A stretch of DNA of 13,728 bases from JBFWWW01 sp050245975 (GTDB lineage Bacteria; Pseudomonadota; Alphaproteobacteria; Rhizobiales; Hyphomicrobiaceae), in the NCBI GenBank assembly GCA_050245975.1, contig JBFWWW010000100.1, positions 1 through 13,728 on the forward strand, read 5' to 3'. This document shows positions 13,663 through 13,728 of this stretch, in pieces. The position numbers and the translations under genes are program-made. Every line of letters starts with the position of its first letter. Positions within the stretch are counted from its first letter, which is position 1. The notes beneath the pieces are model-generated. The model ran no database searches. It was given only the letters and a program-made list of their open reading frames with translations, and was not told the DNA's origin.

Positions 13663-13728
13663 ATGAGAGCGAAGCTGCTGCTGGCCCTTGCCGCTGGCGT
13701 CGCCGTTGCCGGCACCGCACTTGCGGTC
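13663..13728 (+). CDS. Exported protein, N-terminal signal peptide only (3' end outside window)
   Basis: Twenty-two codons from ATG 13663 are open to the window edge. They encode MRAK followed by a hydrophobic core and ALAV, a classical Sec signal peptide with a possible cleavage site after Ala21. A GAGG seven bases upstream overlaps the stop of tetR, suggesting translational coupling. An RND-pump periplasmic adaptor is common in this position after a tetR gene, but nothing in the visible part shows it. Confidence 0.75.
   Translation, partial: MRAKLLLALAAGVAVAGTALAV

Noticed and set aside
1..13728. Mobile element, defence island, toxin-antitoxin pair or CRISPR array
   Set aside because: No transposase, integrase, nuclease, repeat-spacer pattern or small paired genes were found; gene content is housekeeping or envelope-related and base composition looks even by eye.

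Overview
The window reads as ordinary chromosomal DNA from a GC-rich alphaproteobacterium, most likely of the Hyphomicrobiales (rhizobial order). The grounds are the uniformly GC-rich coding sequence, the alphaproteobacterial form of Der (first G4 motif NKCE instead of NKxD), aerobic HemF, a Hyphomicrobiales-style one-piece ABC exporter, and a run of poorly known alphaproteobacterial envelope proteins. This assignment is by recognition only; no database was searched. I see no insertion sequence, phage gene, integrase, CRISPR array, tRNA or rRNA.

Layout. (1) Positions 1-2233: the 3' end of an SDR oxidoreductase (+) faces a full-length ABC exporter with fused membrane and ATPase domains (-). 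(2) 2234-4677: a 323-bp gap with four imperfect 12-bp repeats precedes hemF (+), which converges on a secreted protein with a lysozyme/transglycosylase-like motif (-). (3) 4678-6739: a two-domain VOC (glyoxalase/extradiol dioxygenase-like) protein (+) converges on a single-pass, proline-rich membrane protein (-). (4) 6740-10867: a long leader with repeats and inverted repeats precedes a conserved envelope/ribosome cluster, yfgM-like, bamB and der (+). This order matches the yfgM-bamB-der part of the E. coli hisS-yfgM-bamB-der locus. (5) 10868-11498: a strongly structured gap, possibly holding a minus-strand small RNA, then holC (+). (6) 11508-13728: a CaiB/BaiF-type CoA-transferase (-) diverges from a TetR regulator (+). 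A perfect 11-bp-arm palindrome overlaps the predicted TetR promoter. The first 22 codons of an exported protein start 8 bp after tetR.

Functional links. yfgM-bamB-der is the only convincing multi-gene unit: YfgM is tied to the Sec translocon, BamB to outer-membrane protein assembly, and Der to 50S ribosome maturation. tetR and the cut-off exported gene are probably co-transcribed and autoregulated through the palindrome. The other genes look like single-gene units in alternating orientation, with convergent pairs only 5-14 bp apart.

Novelty. I did not find a clear undescribed multi-gene system. The best leads are non-coding: the possible small RNA between der and holC, the structured leader before yfgM, a CtrA-box-like site before the proline-rich membrane protein, and the TetR operator. 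The secreted transglycosylase-like protein is the least characterised coding gene.
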